Shown here: positions 34,700-46,730 of the stretch, one piece after another
How the letters are laid out: each line of letters begins with the position of its first letter
Position numbering within the stretch: position 1 is the stretch's first letter
Source of the DNA: Alviniconcha marisindica
Lineage: Eukaryota > Mollusca > Gastropoda > Provannidae
Reading direction: 5' to 3'
DNA: 64,000 nucleotides
NCBI GenBank assembly: GCA_018857735.1
Contig: JABMCL010003827.1
Coordinates: forward strand, 125,001 to 189,000
Notes under the pieces: generated by a model
Seen by the model: only the letters and a program-made list of their open reading frames with translations
What the model was told of the DNA's origin: nothing
Databases searched by the model: none
Program-made: the position numbers and the translations under genes

Positions 34700-35490
34700 A
34701 TATATTCTCTATGGACAAGATTTTGAGCTTATGAATACTTTAATTATTATTGTATTCGGGGTATCAGTCTCAGGGGTTTGGCGCACACTACACACTTCAA
34801 GCATTGACGTCTGGGTGACGGCCTACCCTGTAGTCGCTGGTTGGAATGTGGGGTTGAGGTGGTTGCTGTCTGATGAGTGGCAGACGCTTGGGCACATACA
34901 CTGCGCTGTTATCATGGACTTTAACGCTTAGTGAACAAATCGTGCCCAGTGTTTTAGCCATGCACGTACATACATTAGTAAGTCCATGGTTTTAACCGTC
35001 TGGTTCAGTGACCACGCTTACGTCACAGTGAAAACACATCGATGGTGATATGGTCATGGACCGTGTAATTATTATTTATCTCATCAGTGTGTATCACGAC
35101 GATCCCGTGATAGTGGTGCCTATGGTGTTTTAAGTAGTCTCGACCCGCCTTTGATCAGGCTGGCAAGCACAAACAAGCTGACTCTAGTGGGAGATGAGAT
35201 GGGGAGGTTCTAATGGAAGGTTAGGTCAGTGTTTGTTGCCACACCTGCTCCGCTTATCACACTGATCACACGTGCTGTGCCGACGCGCTCGGGTCCGGGA
35301 TCCCTGTGCATACCTCACTGACTTCAGCAGCACACCGGACTATCTATATCTCTTCCCGCTGCAGGTTCACGCTCCTGTAATCAAAGACGTGTTCGCTGTA
35401 ACCGTGGACTTGTCGGTTAAGTCCATGCATCGCTGCTTTCATCAGGAAGCGGTCTTCTTCTTCTTCTTTCATGTTGTTTTACTCAAGCAC
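34700..35490. other. No recognised gene or repeat
   Basis: Unique sequence with short open frames only. Confidence 0.45.
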
Positions 35491-35496
35491 TTACAT

Positions 35497-35800
35497 ATAC
35501 GCAGAAGCCAGTAGGCTTATTAGGGACGGGGAGCCCAGGACGGCCACAGAGCTCAGGAGCTGTGTGAAAATCGAGGTGCACATCCTGGGCTCCCCGTCCC
35601 TAATAGTCCCTATGGTCTCTGTGGACGTAAAGGAACAGTGAACTGAACGCAGGGAGAGATCAAGAGCTGTGTGAAAGCCGAGGTGGCCGTCCTGGGCTCC
35701 CCGTCCCTAATAGTCTTATGGTCTCTGTGGACGTAAAGCAACATTGAACTTGAACAGGACGGACACCTCGACGTCCACACAGCTTCGGAGCTCTGAAGCG
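35497..35800. mobile_element. Cluster of four family C pieces in both orientations
   Basis: Minus piece about 35497-35547, plus about 35548-35650, plus about 35660-35756, minus about 35757-35800. The first piece has a perfect five-pair stem in its tail hairpin (35505-35518). Confidence 0.75.
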
Positions 35801-36144
35801 GTCTAGCCCATGTACCCACTACGTAGGTTCGTGGTCTTTGCCCCTTGCGTCCTTCTTGTCAAATGTCTGCATCGTCTGCTGCTGGGTTTAGGTGCAGAAT
35901 TCCTAGGGATGAGACAAGAACAGGCATGGAGACGAGAATGATCATGATAGTAACAACGGCAATTATGACTGATCATGACTGATCATGGACAGTCAGTCAA
36001 TCAGTCAATAATAATAACAATCATCATCAGCAGCAGCATAATTATAATGATGAACATAATAATTAACCGAATGCTTATTAGATGGTAATAATAGTAGTAC
36101 TACTAGTAGTACTATTACTACTACTTTAGTAGTAATAAAACATT

Positions 36145-36350
36145 CATTATCATCACTATTCAAGCGGTTGCGTATCAAAACTTATGATATAGTTTGTTGG
36201 TTGGCCGGTTGTTACTCGCTTGGTTTGTCATCATTATCATCACCACCATAGTCATCATCATCACCGTCACCATCATCATTCAAGTAGGAGCGCATCCAAA
36301 TAATATGTTTTAATTGTTGGTTGGCCGATTGTTACTTGCTAAGCTTGTTG
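36145..36350 (+). repeat. Two-copy duplication with (CAT)n
   Basis: TTCAAG, GCG.ATC.AAA and GTTGGTTGGCCG.TTGTTACT occur at 36160-36215 and 36280-36340, separated by ATC-rich sequence. Confidence 0.7.
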
Positions 36351-36689
36351 TTGTTGCTATTGTTAATGGTTGGAAAGGAAGCGCTGCAAATACGACGATG
36401 CTAAAAACAACAACACGTGGACCCATCCCAGACGGCCGAGAATGCATCCTTACGCCGTCCCCTGTAAATAAGACAGCTCCCGGCAAAATACATAACTGAC
36501 CGTCCTCTTGCTGTTGCTACGGAATACTTCGGTGTCATGAAAGCAGTTGGGTCCATTTTATGATGCATTAAACGACAGCCTTGACCCGAACAAAGGGAAG
36601 CTGGCACTGTCGGGACTTTTGGTCAATAGCCGTTATGAGCCCGTAAAGACAACCTAAAAAAAAGTGTTGGTCATTTCTTCTTCGTCCTC

Positions 36690-36899
36690 TTCCTCTCTCT
36701 ATCTCTCTCACTCTGTCTGTGTGTTGGTCATCTCTCTCTTACTCTCTCTCTCTCTCCCTTTCTCTTCTCTGTTTGTCATTTCTCTCTTCCCCCCCGTCTC
36801 ATTCTAGCTCTATCCCTGCTTTACCCCCTCTCTCCCTTTCTCTCTATTGGTCATCTGTGTGTGTGTGTGTGTCTTTCTCTCTCCCCCCCTCTTCGTGTT

Positions 36900-36985
<86 letters not shown>
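36690..36985 (+). repeat. (TC)n-rich tract
   Basis: Interrupted TC repeats, then about 78 bp pure TC at 36905-36982. Confidence 0.95.
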
Positions 36986-37156
36986 GTCATTGTATCTCTA
37001 TCCCCGTATCTCCACCCCTATCTCCACACCTCTGTCCCTGAATTCTCTCGCACCATGACAGGTCATGTGTAATGATTAGTGGAAGAAATTTGTACTGGGT
37101 TTTGCTCTGCTATGAACTTCGCGGTTGACTGGGCGTTCAAAAATACCAGAGGTAAC

Positions 37157-37157
<1 letters not shown>

Positions 37158-37211
<54 letters not shown>

Positions 37212-37330
37212 TGCGTGCGTGTGCGTGCGTGCGTGCGTGCGTGCGTGCGTGTAGACGTCCAGTTAAAAGTTTGACCGCACTCACAGCAGTGAATCTATTT
37301 ATCAGTAGAGCTGTTGCGTATGACACTTAG
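37158..37330 (+). repeat. (GT)n/(GTGC)n followed by the 78-bp block seen at 29318
   Basis: The block TGTAGACGTCCAGTTAAAAG ... AGTAGAGCTGTTG is near-identical at both loci and directly abuts the microsatellite in each. Confidence 0.85.
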
Positions 37331-37690
37331 GATACGCTACACACTCACCACCAGACTGATCCTGCATGCATGTCAATTAGGAGATGCTACACTCCCACCA
37401 CCAGACTGATCCTGCATGCATGACGCTACACTCTCACCACGAGACTGATCCTGCATGCATAACACTTAGGAGATGCTACACTCTCACCACGAGACTGATC
37501 CTGCATGCGTAACACTTAGGAGACGCTACACTCTCACCATCAGACTGATCCTTCATGCACGGCACTTAGGACGGGCATCGATGCGAGTAATTTTAACGTT
37601 TCATGAAACGTAGGGGGCAAAGTCACAAGACTGTTCGGTTCGATGATGCTTCACGTCCACAGAAACCATACTGTTTATTAGGGACGGGTG
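37331..37690 (-). mobile_element. Family A SINE with internal ~50-bp amplification
   Basis: GCTACACTCTCACCACCAGA, CTGATCCTGCATGCAT repeats about five times (37335-37560) and runs into the normal A body (GGGCATCGATGCGAG ... TTTCATGAAAC). The repeated unit is the A segment normally reading TACACTGTCACCACCAGAAT. Confidence 0.8.
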
Positions 37691-37699
37691 AAGATATAT

Positions 37700-37815
37700 A
37701 TATATAGTTTGCTTAATGTCCTCAGATGCTAAAAAGCATATTAGGGACAATCTGCAAAACAAGTTTGCTTAATGTCCTCAGATGCTAAAAAGCATATTAG
37801 GGACAATCTGCAAAA
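37700..37815 (-). mobile_element. Two tandem family D hairpin modules
   Basis: GTTTGCTTAATGTCCTCAGA, TGCTAAAAAGCATATTAGGG, ACAATCTGCAAAAC occurs twice (about 37708 and 37762). Further D copies are at about 40676-40722 and 44155-44203 on the plus strand. Confidence 0.8.
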
Positions 37816-38699
37816 CAGTCTTGTGTTGGATATAAAACAGCTGGGGAGAAAAGGAGAGGTGTGGGGTTGGGAGGGGGGGGGGGGGGGAAAGAAGACTTTC
37901 CACGAACCACAGTTTTTACGCTCGTAGCTCGAGAGGTTTCATTCAGTGTTGCTTTACGTCCACAGAAACCATAAGGACTGTTAGGGACAGGGAGCCAAGG
38001 ACGACCACCTCGCTCTAGTGGGAGAGCGAAGGATGAGCGGAAGAGTTATTAAAGCGGATCATTCCTGAGTTAGAGTACATTTGCCCCCCGCCCCCTCCCA
38101 ATGTCTTCCTCCTTGCCATGACCGTGTCGATTCTGGACACTCCCTCCCACACTCCCTCCCACACTCCCTCGGGGCATTATGAGCCCCATGAAACATGCTT
38201 GGTAGACACGCTTCACTGATCCACACAACGCAGCAAAAAAAAAAAAAAAAAAAGAGAAAAGAAGACACAAATGTTTCTGGTTCGTTTTTATTGAAGCGTA
38301 GTTTGTTTTAATATGCAAGTCAGTCACTGTTCTGTCTTATAAAGCCTTTGGCTTCTGTGATGTTAAAGTTGATTCTGATTGTGATTTTACATGGACCTAG
38401 GGGTCCATGGATTTTGATTCTAGACTTATTGAAGTCTGTTGACTATTGAAGCGGCTCCGGGCCCTTACGAGATGGGGTACCATAAATAAATCATAATATT
38501 ATTATATTATTGTTTCACGGTCTGTGTTTTGGGTGTCAGGGCCAAAATGAAGAGGGAAGGTCCCCGTTGTGCCAGTGTTGGTTCCAAAGACTAAGGAGAA
38601 AGCAAGTCCCACTCGGGAATACGCTTCAGTCTGCTTTTCCTTATCCTGCTCTTTCCCTTCCTTTAAGGGAGGTTCCCGGCCAAAAGGCAAATTTTTTTT

Positions 38700-38970
38700 C
38701 CCAGAAAGCATTGATGGAGGTTAAATCCAAAGAAAGAGTTTTTCCACCAAACAAAAATGTCCCCACAGTGTCAGAGAGCATTGGGTGGGATTTGACTTGA
38801 TAACTGATATCTCAAGTTTATATCTTGCCTTTTTTTCTCTCTCCAGAGCTTTACGAAAGCATTGATGGAGGTATCAGAGAGTATCACCACAGTGTCAGAG
38901 AGCATTGGCTAGGAATTGACTTGATAACTGATATCTCAAGTTCATATCTTGCTTTTTTTCTCTCCAGAGC
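38700..38970 (+). repeat. Two-copy tandem duplication, ~150 bp
   Basis: GCATTGATGGAGGT, CACAGTGTCAGAGAGCATTG, GACTTGATAACTGATATCTC and AAGTT.ATATCTTGC occur twice in order. Confidence 0.85.
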
Positions 38971-39284
38971 CCCCACTCCCCCCTATCTCCCTCTCTTTTG
39001 GGGTTGGAGGTTGGGATGGGATGAGCTGATGGTGGTGACGACCTTCAGATAATTGCATCGCGAGAAGCACAGTACGGGGCTCTCTAGGGGCCACTGATTA
39101 TATGTGCTCATTATCTTTACGTGTTCCACTTTAACTCATACAGATCGGCGGACTGTTTTGCTTTACGGGGGAGAAAAAATGTATCGCTACTGTGGTAGAA
39201 AATAATAATTCAGAAACAAGAATGACTGCTAGTGTTTGGTGAAAATAAAATAAAATCTGAAACAAGAATGACTGCTACCAAACA

Positions 39285-39560
39285 CATATAAGGTTCAAAA
39301 GAACGCTTATTTATTATGACAGACATAATCTGCAAATTTTCGGGGTAATTCCCTTTGTCAAGCTACGTTTTGTAGCACTTAAAAAACAAACAGTTAAGCG
39401 ATTAAAAGCGATGAAAAATTACTTTGGTAAGTACAGGCAATGACCGATAGAAAGGTAACACTTCAATAAGCATATAACACTGCTTTTGTGTTTCCTATAC
39501 CTGTTGCTTGTTCAGTTTATGATTACGATGTGTGAATAAACTTTGTTTAAACCACTGACC
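39285..39560 (+). repeat. Family E repeat, then SINE-G-type tail
   Basis: Family E at 39285-39425 (TCAAAAGAACGCTTATTTAT ... GCAAATTTTCGGGGTAATTC). The tail segment at about 39470-39560 contains GTTTATGATTACGATGTGTG and TTTGTTTAAACC. Confidence 0.75.
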
Positions 39561-40139
39561 GATAGAAAAAGCACTTTCTGGGGTCTTTGAATAAAGATGT
39601 GTTCGGGCAGATAAAACTGATTCAGAGAGTGCCAGAACGTGCTTTTCTTGTTTATTTCCCATCACACGTGTATTTCACCGGTTCGCGTGCTCGTTCAGAT
39701 ACTCTGTCGTTTGAGGAAAATTAAAATTCTCCCGAGTGGAACACTTTGTCCTTTTGACATTTGCTTAACCTTTTGACTTTTAACTCACGTTAAATGGTTC
39801 ACAGTTTCTACGCGTGATCACAAACACACACGGATTGATTCCGGTGCGAAGACAAACCACGTCCAAACATTCACTAACTCCCACAAGTCCGTTTTTTATG
39901 CCTCCCGGACCCGGCCATTTTATCCTCGTTGTATCACACATACTTCATTTCCTGGGCCAAATAAAACGGAGACTACTCGCTGAATCACGCATACTTCAGT
40001 CCCGGGGGTGGCAGAGGATGACGGTGTGTGTGTTTGTGGGGGGGGGGGGGGGGGGGGTGAAGAGGGAAGGGGGGGGGGGGGGGAGGGTGAAGAGGGAAGG
40101 GTATGTGACAAAGGCCAGGCACCTGACAAACGCTCTGTT

Positions 40140-40380
40140 TTATGGGGACAGGGGAGGGAGAGGTCGGGCGACACGGGGGGACCAGCACGGGGCCCGCGGC
40201 CCTCTTCATGTCCCAGGTGCGCTGTCTGGGAGAGAGATTACACCGCCGTGGCAGCCCCGGCCCAGAAGGCTTAATTGCAATTAGCGACACCTCGTGTCGC
40301 CAGGTCTTCCTGCCTACCTGGCCAACCTGGCAATGGGGCTGCGTCACCCTCCGGTCCCACTGACTGGCCGGGGCAGAGTG
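40140..40380. other. GC-rich non-repetitive stretch with homeodomain-like TTAATTGCAATTAG
   Basis: TTAATTGCAATTAG at about 40271-40284 holds two TAATT cores in inverted order. No gene is recognised. Confidence 0.3.
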
Positions 40381-40538
40381 AGAGAGAGAGAGAGAGAGAG
40401 GGGGGACTGTCCTTGGACCCCGGACAACTCGTGTTCATCGAGAGGCCAGTTCAAAGTCCTGGGCCACTCCCTCAGCCTGTTGGTTGGGCCCCTTGTGGAC
40501 GTTTCCGTCTGACTGTTCGTGATAAACCATAGCCCTGC

Positions 40539-40641
<103 letters not shown>

Positions 40642-40754
40642 ATGTGAGAAACTGTCGAGATGATATCCAAGACAAGTACAGACTGTCCACAATATGCTCT
40701 TTAGCATCTGAGGACATTAAGCAAAAGGAAATCAAAACTGTCGAGATCGAGTCA

Positions 40755-40850
40755 GAGCTGTGTGAAAGTCGAGGTGGCCGTCCTGGGCTGCCCTCCCTAA
40801 TAAGCCTTATGATTTCTGTGGATGCGAAGCACCACGAAAGAAGAACTGCC
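40755..40850 (+). mobile_element. Family C element
   Basis: GAGCTGTGTGAAAGTCGAGG ... CCCTAATAAGCCTTATGATT ... GCGAAGCACCACGAAAG, directly after a D module. Confidence 0.75.
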
Positions 40851-40903
40851 GAGACGAGAGTGCTGTTCGTGAGGCTAGTGGAGCGAGGTGAGCATTAGCC
40901 GGT

Positions 40904-41107
40904 CCAGGAACAGTAGGGCAATAGAGTAACGGGCCGTCCAGGAACAGTAGGGCAATAGAGTAACGGGCCGTCCAGGAACAGTAGGGCAATAGAGTAACGG
41001 GCCGTCCAGGAACAGTGGGGCAATAGAGTAACGGGCCGTCCAGGAACAGTAGGGCAATAGAGTAACGGGCCGTCCAGGAACAGTAGGGCAATAGAGTAAC
41101 GGGCCGG
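40904..41107 (+). repeat. 34-bp minisatellite, six units
   Basis: Unit CCAGGAACAGTAGGGCAATA plus GAGTAACGGGCCGT, spaced exactly 34 bp, one G/A difference. Confidence 0.97.
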
Positions 41108-41189
41108 TTAGTCAACCGTTCCCTCGGTCCTTTTGGCCGCTTGCGGACATTTCTGTCCGACTGTTTATGATAAACTGGCGCAATGTTTG

Positions 41190-41330
41190 GGTTTAAACCA
41201 AATTTATTTACACATCGAAATCATAAGCTCATAATCATAAGTTTCGGTTTAAAACAAATTTATTCGCACATCATAATCATAAGCTCAGCAAACAAGTACA
41301 GGCAACACAAAAGCAACATGCTTATTTGAG
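41190..41330 (-). repeat. Two tandem copies of the SINE-G-type tail
   Basis: TTTAAACCAAATTTATTTAC and TTTAAAACAAATTTATTCGC each precede CATAATCATAAG motifs; matches 19950-20045. Confidence 0.75.
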
Positions 41331-41360
41331 TGGCGCAGTGTTTTAGACACCAGAGAGTGT

Positions 41361-41622
41361 GACTCGGGTTGGCCCAGCGTTAAAGGCGTTCGCTGGGCCG
41401 GTAAGCGGACAACGTCGGTTCAATTCCCCGTTTTGGCTCTCCTTTCTCTTCAAAAGTTGTGGTCTGTGGATACCGTCTTGCTGGCGAAACATTAAAGCGG
41501 CTCTCATCGCTGCCCATCTTAATGCAAAAATCATTTTGGTCGTGCATAGTTCCTTCCACCCCCCACCCACTCCCACCCCCCCCTTTTTCTGGGATCGCGG
41601 TTCCTGCCAGTACCTCCCCGGA
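41361..41622 (+). mobile_element. Family A2 SINE, diverged
   Basis: Starts GTGACTCGGGTTGGCCC; box B GGTTCAATTCC; body CTCATCGCTGCCCATCTTAA; tail GGGATCGCGGTTCCTGCCAG. Confidence 0.8.
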
Positions 41623-41625
41623 GCA

Positions 41626-41658
<33 letters not shown>

Positions 41659-41683
41659 CACACACACAGTTGGGCTGTTTTTG

Positions 41684-41746
<63 letters not shown>
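41626..41746. repeat. (CA)n and (GT)n facing each other
   Basis: About 42 bp of CA, a 20-bp spacer, then about 58 bp of GT. The two runs are mutually complementary. Confidence 0.95.
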
Positions 41747-41748
<2 letters not shown>

Positions 41749-42086
41749 CGTTCGTGCTAAATTATTGACAGTTCAGGTACGAGAGCCCCGTTGTCCAGAA
41801 CTTGTGCAGTGATATCATCGGCCACTGACCTGATAGCGAATCAGTTCACTGCCGTCATGGCAACCGCTTCCTTTGGCACGTTCTGTCACTTAGCGTCTTC
41901 CTCTGAATGCTTATGATAAACAGTTGACATTTTAGACACGAGATTTCCGTCCATGCTACTGGCAAAGACATCATTCATTTGACCCTGGTCAGGGCGACAG
42001 TTGGTGTTCGTGCAGCAACTGAGTCACCATTTCAGTTTGTCGAGTTGATTAGGCTACTCATTACTGCCTCTCGTTTCTGAAGCTGG

Positions 42087-42470
<384 letters not shown>

Positions 42471-42999
42471 AACAAAACAACAAGAGAAAACAAAAAGGTA
42501 CAGAGGTCTCTGCAACGCTAGAAACGGTTGTATCCAACGTGCTGACTGCCTGCAGTGACAAATATTTGCAACATTTGGCCATTTGGGAGTGTTCCCCTCG
42601 TGAATTCATCAGTGTACAACAGCCGTGGTTATCTTCTTCCTCTCAGTTCATGGCGTGTTCCGGTCGAGTGACTTTGATGGAAACAGACTGCCATTGCCAT
42701 AAGATCTCAATAAAATACACGTTGGGGGCACGGAGGGGGAGGGCGGGGGGGGGTCGTTCCTTTATTAACAAAAACACATGTATTTAATTTATTTCCCCTC
42801 AGCATTATTCTCTCTTTCGGTCCCTGTCTCTCTCGCCGTTGTCTGGACGTTAAGAACCATCTCTCTGTGTGTCTGTCTCTCTGTCTCTGTCTGTCTGTTT
42901 GTCTGTCTGTCTCTGTCTCTCGCTCTCTGTCTGTCTGTCTGTCTGTCTCTTGTAATTAAGCTTAGACAGCAAAGTTGTCGTAAACAAATTAACTGCCAT

Positions 43000-43290
43000 T
43001 TATGGCCGACCAAACGTTTTACAATCGTGTGTTGTTGTTGTTTTGTTTTTGTTTTTTCTTCTTCTCCAAATAGCAACGGTGGAACCAAACCAAACCAAAC
43101 AAACAAACACACACAAAACAAAAATAAACAACAAAACCAAAACAACAACCCACAATCTTTCGCTCCGTGCTAAAAACAAAGCCAAGAACAACAACAAAAC
43201 GACAACAAAAAACAAAACAAAAACCCACCCAGAAAAACAACAACAAAAACGAAAAACGAAAACAAAAACACGAAAACTTGTAAGCTACAG
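43000..43290. repeat. A/C-rich low-complexity sequence
   Basis: AAAC, AACA and AAAAC words throughout; open frames on both strands are low-complexity. Confidence 0.7.
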
Positions 43291-43495
43291 CAAACCGTAG
43301 TGTCCATTTTTTGTTTAACCCCCATGCAGTCTCAGTCTCATTTCAGCGCTTAACTCTTTAACACCCGGCCTGCCGTTATCGACAATGGGCAGGAGATTAC
43401 CACCCTCTCCAACTAAACCCCGACAAGAGTGACTCGGCTTTGCCGGACCTTGCCGGACAAGCAGTCAATGGGAATGGGGCGAGAGACGGCGGCGC

Positions 43496-43622
<127 letters not shown>

Positions 43623-43914
43623 GAAAAGCCAGCATGTGGACAAACGAAAGCGGGGAGACTTTTACGCCGCGTTGGGCAAACGGGAATGCTTGTGGAAACC
43701 CCTTTACAATTCTTATGCAAAGTGAACTTATCCGAGAGCGGATAAGCCGAAAACGAGCGAGCCTCGGCCGGCTGTGGCACTGAAAGCCACTGAGGGCCGA
43801 GCTGGGCTTTGGTGGCTGTGTGGACTGGCTGTTTTGTTGACCCCAGGTGTTTGGTGACCAGCGCGCGCGGGATGTTGTTACGCTCGTGGCCCTTGTTCGT
43901 TCGTTAGATCTGCT

Positions 43915-43973
43915 TAAAGTTAATACTGAGTTGTCTCTAGGAGAAGTACTAGCCGGGACAGGGATCCCAGGAG

Positions 43974-44059
<86 letters not shown>

Positions 44060-44210
44060 GCGTGTGTGCGGATGGGGGGCTGGGGTATGGGGGTGGGTGG
44101 TAGTGACTTTACCTAACGCTACACTGTATACTGTCCAAGACAAGATCACTCTACAGATTGTCCCTAATATGCTCTTTAGCGTGTGAGGACATTAAGCAAA
44201 AAGAAAGAAA
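43915..44210. mobile_element. A2 SINE fragment split by (GT)n(GA)n, then a D module
   Basis: The A2 tail (ACTGAGTTGTCTC) lies at about 43925, GT/GA repeats at 43976-44060, A body start (CCTAACGCTACACTGT) at about 44113, and the D module (GTCCCTAATATGCTCTTTAG) at about 44160. Confidence 0.65.
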
Positions 44211-44379
44211 GAAACTAATGTCACAGTAATTAGCGAAGTACACAAGTTGGTTTCGAACTGGCGGGGTCCCCATCTTCTTAACACTGTTGTTCTGGCGATG
44301 GCTGACGGTCTCTTCGGACTTTGCGGGTTGGAGCGCGCGGACGAGCTATTCTTCTCTAACCCCACCCCCCCCTTTCCCC

Positions 44380-45105
44380 GTCCCTAATAAGCCTTATGGT
44401 TTCTGTGGACGTAAAGCATCACATTATCACATTCACTTATTTACCACCATAATGATTTGTACATTAAGATGGGCAGCAATGAGAGCCATGTCATTAATGT
44501 TTCATTAACTGGTGAGGGGCAGAATATATTAATAAGACGGTATCCCGTAACTACAACTTCCTTTTAAAGAGGAAGGAGATCCGGAGCACTGAGGGGAATC
44601 GAACCGACGTCAGTTCGCTTAACAGCCTAACGTCTTACCGCTAGGCCAAGCCAGTTCACGCTCTTGCCGCCCGTTGCGAGTGTTTTTCATAGTAAACAAG
44701 GTGCTTAACGTCCACAGAAACCACAAGGCTTATTAGGGACGGGGAGAAGGGGGGGGAAGGGGGTATGGAGGTTGGAGGAGAGGGAGATTATATACCTATC
44801 GCTACACTGTCACCACCGGAATGACTTCTGCATTAAGATGGGCAGCGACGAGAGCCATTTTAATGTTTCATAATTGCGATGGACGAAGTTACGAGACAGT
44901 GTCCACAGACCCCAACTTTTGAAGAGAAAGGAGAGCCGAACGGTTTCGAACCGAGGTTCTTCCGCTTACCAGCCCAATGCCTTACCGCTAGGCCAAACCG
45001 GCTCACGTGTTTTTCATCTGGTTCAGTGTTGCTTTACGTCCAGACGTAAGGACGGGGCCGCGGAGCCAGCACGGCCACCTCCACTTTCACACAGCTCCTG
45101 AGCTC
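44380..45105. mobile_element. Hairpin tail, two family A SINEs (minus) and one family C (minus)
   Basis: A plus-strand A1-type tail at 44380-44425; an A copy at about 44440-44660 ending GGCCAAGCCAGTTCACG; a full A1 copy at about 44694-45007; a C copy at about 45025-45107. Confidence 0.8.
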
Positions 45106-45215
45106 TGATTCCTGGGTGACCAGTACGTTTGTTTGTGTTTCAGCTCTTCCGATTCAGTCTTGGAGTTTTTACACACGGGTAGTGGCTGTGCGGCATGGCA
45201 GTGGCTGGTCGTGAC

Positions 45216-45247
<32 letters not shown>

Positions 45248-45358
45248 GGAGTGGGGTGGTGGTGGTGGTGTTGTTCTTTGATCAAATCACATGTTTGTTT
45301 CCCTTCTAATACTAGTCACTAGTTTTTCGTTTCTCTTGTTTTTGTGAGAAGGTGGAAG

Positions 45359-45485
<127 letters not shown>

Positions 45486-45689
45486 ACGCACACTGGCTGT
45501 CTCTCGCTCGCTCGCTGGCTCTTTCTTACAGGTGTTACGTCAGTGCCGTTCTATTACTTTTGAAGAAAGGTGAGCTGTAAAATACGACCATCCCAGAACG
45601 ACATGAATGAAAGCACAACAGAACGAGAATTTAACTGAAACAGGCAGCAACGGAGGTACGGGGAGGGTGGTGGGTGGGAGGGGGTTGCG

Positions 45690-45722
<33 letters not shown>

Positions 45723-45729
45723 GGATGTT

Positions 45730-46218
45730 GAGACGGTAGGTAGATAAAATCTTCGGAAAAAACGCTTCATTTGCTTTTTGCAATACGAGCTTTTAACGCG
45801 GAGCATATGACCACCGCCGCACACAGGCAGCGGAGAGTCAAAGCGGCTACGCCGTTTGTTTTCAGTGCAAAAGCAATCAACAAACAAGCAAATCCGCTGC
45901 AGAGAAAAATCGTCAGCAAAGGTAGATAGCACTGACAGTTTGCCCGTCAGCATACACCCCCCTCCTGCAACCCTCCCCCCCCCCCAACCCCCCACTTCCT
46001 CCCCCGGCATGTTTTGAGTTTCCCGGCATCTCCGGGTGTACCGGCCCCTGCCCGATGCCACCTTCCTCGCTGGAGCCGGCTCTGCATTGCTGCTGCTGCT
46101 GCTGATGATGATGATGGGGCAGGTCGGCCTGGTCAACCCGTGCACGTGACAACCGCTGTAGCTTACAGCCAGTGGTGATCGTGATGGCGGTGATGGTCAT
46201 CTGGTACATGCTGGTCCG
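45730..46218. other. Sequence upstream of the EGF-CFC exon 1
   Basis: No repeats of the families above. Contains a (TGC)n(TGA)n run at about 46087-46116. If 46219 is the true start, this is the 5' UTR/promoter side; no TATA box is evident close by. Confidence 0.35.
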
Positions 46219-46369
46219 ATGAAAGAGTTTTTCGTTGGCGTTGCTTTTTTCCTACTCAGTCACTTGAACTCGTTTACTTCAGACGCGAAATTTTCAGCAG
46301 AATCTTCCAACGCGTTTCAGCAGGCGGGCAATCATATACGTATGGCGCGCCTCTTTGATCATAATTCCG
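46219..46369 (+). CDS. EGF-CFC gene exon 1, signal peptide (inferred)
   Basis: An ATG at 46219 opens a frame with a short charged start (MKEFF), a hydrophobic core (VGVAFFLL) and a small-residue region ending SDA near residue 23, a typical secretion signal. The frame runs to a donor at 46370 (CCG|GTAAAT), leaving one base of a codon. That is exactly the phase needed by the next exon, which starts with two bases of a codon. Without a splice, the frame stops at 46416. A good acceptor also lies inside (pyrimidine tract ending CAG at 46257-46259), so the exon could instead be internal, starting at 46260 in a different phase, with a start further upstream. The ATG context is weak (C at -3). Linked to the gene by phase and position only, across a 4.5-kb intron. 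Confidence 0.6.
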
Positions 46370-46646
46370 GTAAATGGCGTGCTAAAAAATTCGAGGTTGG
46401 CAGCTTTTTGAATTAGACGTGGCTTTGCAGGCTTTGGAGCAAGTGGTTCTGCCGGGATGACGTGGGTATTCGTTCATTCACGCCGGGGTTCTTTTCTTGG
46501 GTTTGGTCATCCCGATAAGTGACCCTGTGTGGTTGACAGGACGGTTCAAATCCACTAACTTACTTACTTCTTAGCGGCGTTTGGAGTGAACTGAAATCTG
46601 TTAAAAATAGGATTACATTTTTTTAAACTGGATTTCTTTTTTAAAC

Positions 46647-46692
<46 letters not shown>

Positions 46693-46696
46693 GTCA

Positions 46697-46730
<34 letters not shown>

